Positions 6,281 through 7,565 of a stretch of DNA of 7,565 nt are shown here, piece after piece; position 1 is the first letter of the stretch; each line of letters begins with the position of its first letter. The translations under genes and the position numbers were made by a program. The notes under the pieces were generated by a model. It searched no databases. It was not told where the DNA came from and was given only the letters and a program-made list of their open reading frames with translations. Source of the DNA: Chitinophagaceae bacterium (lineage in GTDB: Bacteria > Bacteroidota > Bacteroidia > Chitinophagales > Chitinophagaceae); NCBI GenBank assembly GCA_026785745.1, contig JAJAZO010000088.1, positions 1 through 7,565 on the forward strand, written 5' to 3'.

Positions 6281-7510
6281 TTAAATAAAATTCAAATAAT
6301 CATATTGCTTCGCCAATATTTCCTTATCATTTGCTTTCAGCCATTTGTTTAAAACAGTAGCATACACATTCTTGAAATCTACTTTATACTTTAAATCCCC
6401 TTCATCCAGGTCTGCCAAATCAGGCAGAGGATTAATTAATCCCTTTTGTTTTAACCCCCCGCTGATTAAGAACATATTGTTGGCTGTACCATGATCGGTA
6501 CCGTTGCTGGCATTTTGCGCCACCCTTCTTCCAAACTCTGAGAAAGTAAACAGCATCACATCATCAAACCGGTTATTGGTTTTCAGGTCCTTTACAAATG
6601 CTTTAACCGCATCATTCATTTCTGTAAATAACCGCTGCTGTTGTGCTTCCTGGTTAATATGTGTATCAAAACTGCCCAGCGAAATGTAATATACTTTGGT
6701 ATTGATTTCAGAAAAAATCAGTGAAGCAATTGTCTTCATACTGTTACCCAAATCTGTTTTTGGATATTCGGCTTTTGTAGGGTGCATTTTACTTTGCTGA
6801 AAAATATAATCAGCACTTGACAATGTTTCAGCCATCGTCTTATATAAATAATCGGCTGGTTGCTCACCTTTTTCATCCCGGCCTCCTCCAAGGCTACTGC
6901 CGGCAAGTGTATGACTTTTATTCACTTCCTTAAAGAATTTTTCGTTGGCCGTTCCGTATAACCTTCTTGGGTCTTTTACAGCAATGCCTTTTATATTATC
7001 TCCTTTTAATGCCAAGCTGAGTATATCATCAATTTCAATGGCCTGTGTTGGTTTATCACATCCTTTGCATTGCGCATCTAAATAACGACCTACCCAACCA
7101 TTGTTCCAATATTCGCTGCTCTGGCTGGCGGTATGCCAGATGTCCATACTGCGAAAATGGGAACGATCAGGATTAGGATAGCCAACACTATTGATTATAC
7201 TAAGGCTGCCATCATCATACAGTTCTTTAAAACCAGCCAATGCCGGATTCAAACCAACTTCATCCGTCAGCAACAAGGCTTTGTCTTTTGCAATACCTAA
7301 TCTTGGTCTTGCTTTATAATACAAATCATTTCTAACTGGTATTACGGTGTTCAACCCATCGTTGCCACCACTCAGTTGCAGTATCACTACCACTTTGTTT
7401 CCCATCGGCACCATCGTTTGCCCTTCAAATGCTTTCAGGAACTTGGGCAATAATATGGAAGCCGTTGCCAGCGAACCGATTTGAATGAATTCTTTGCGTT
7501 TGATATACAT
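6281..7510 (-). CDS. DUF1501 family protein, exported or membrane-anchored, function unknown
   Basis: This 409-residue protein matches the DUF1501 family (PF07394), related in fold to the alkaline phosphatase/sulfatase superfamily; no reaction is established for it. Conserved stretches are VVILQLSGGNDGLNTVIP (41-58), SHFRSMDIWHT (117-127), GWVGRYLD (138-145), YYISLGSFDTHINQ (274-287), LFTFSEFGRR (320-329), NGTDHGTANNMFLISGG (336-352) and the C-terminal DFKNVYATVLNKWL (378-391). The histidines and aspartates in FDTH and GTDHG are candidates for metal binding. The N-terminus MYIKRKEFIQIG followed by a hydrophobic stretch (11-21) resembles a Tat-type signal, but the RR pair is replaced by R5-K6 and no clear cleavage site follows. 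Length is close to the family norm. In Bacteroidota and Planctomycetes such genes often follow a DUF1800 gene; that position lies outside the window. It is convergent with OPT. A heptamer repeat begins 7 bases upstream of its ATG. Confidence 0.9.
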   Translation of the reverse strand: MYIKRKEFIQIGSLATASILLPKFLKAFEGQTMVPMGNKVVVILQLSGGNDGLNTVIPVRNDLYYKARPRLGIAKDKALLLTDEVGLNPALAGFKELYDDGSLSIINSVGYPNPDRSHFRSMDIWHTASQSSEYWNNGWVGRYLDAQCKGCDKPTQAIEIDDILSLALKGDNIKGIAVKDPRRLYGTANEKFFKEVNKSHTLAGSSLGGGRDEKGEQPADYLYKTMAETLSSADYIFQQSKMHPTKAEYPKTDLGNSMKTIASLIFSEINTKVYYISLGSFDTHINQEAQQQRLFTEMNDAVKAFVKDLKTNNRFDDVMLFTFSEFGRRVAQNASNGTDHGTANNMFLISGGLKQKGLINPLPDLADLDEGDLKYKVDFKNVYATVLNKWLKANDKEILAKQYDYLNFI

Positions 7511-7517
7511 GAGGAAA

Positions 7518-7565
7518 GCTTTGAGCTATTAGCCGCAAGCTATTAGCTAATGGCTAACAGCTAAT
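7518..7565 (+). repeat. Degenerate 7-bp tandem repeat (consensus GCTnnnn), at least six units plus a cut one
   Basis: Read on the plus strand, GC recurs at every seventh base from 7518 to the window end and GCT in all units but one. The units include GCTTTGA, GCTATTA (twice: 7525-7531 and 7539-7545), GCCGCAA, GCTAATG and GCTAACA, and a last one cut by the edge. It lies directly in front of the DUF1501 gene (minus strand) and shares the unit GCTATTA with the array before the OPT gene. The array probably continues beyond the window. Confidence 0.75.

Noticed and set aside
7518..7565. Heptamer arrays as CRISPR or transposon ends
   Set aside because: The units are only 7 bp with no spacers, and no transposase, terminal inverted repeat or target duplication is visible.

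Overview
This window looks like chromosomal DNA of a Bacteroidota bacterium, possibly of the Chitinophagaceae. That is inferred from moderate-to-low GC content, protein sequences typical of the phylum (14-helix POT transporters with a large loop insert, and a DUF1501 protein), promoter-like boxes of the TAnnTTTG type, and start codons without clear Shine-Dalgarno sequences. No rRNA, tRNA, CRISPR array or insertion sequence was seen.

Layout. The left edge (1-326, minus) holds the first 108 codons of purD (purine biosynthesis), which runs off the window. It is divergent from two tandem paralogous genes for proton-coupled oligopeptide transporters of the POT/PTR2 family. The first (468-2240, plus) is interrupted by one in-frame TAA at 1281-1283, while the reading frame on both sides remains open and collinear with its neighbour. 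The second (2337-3986, plus) is intact. A strong rho-independent terminator (2258-2290) separates them. A 152-bp spacer ending in heptamer repeats leads to an intact OPT-family oligopeptide transporter (4139-6208, plus). Convergent to it is an intact DUF1501 gene (6281-7510, minus), with a shared hairpin between the two stop codons.

Functional reading. Bases 468-6208 form a peptide-uptake cluster: two POT proton symporters, one apparently broken, and one OPT carrier from an unrelated superfamily. The terminator and the promoter-like boxes suggest separate transcription units. purD and the DUF1501 gene are probably unrelated neighbours.

Most worth a second look: (1) the premature stop at the boundary between the N- and C-terminal bundles of POT copy 1; (2) a 35-bp stretch identical between the two POT genes over the proton-coupling motif; (3) degenerate 7-bp-period repeats just upstream of both the OPT and DUF1501 start codons, sharing the unit GCTATTA; (4) an 11-bp element shared by the upstream regions of POT copy 2 and OPT. 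I see no convincing novel multi-gene system. The genes belong to known families and the interest lies in the broken paralog and the intergenic repeats.
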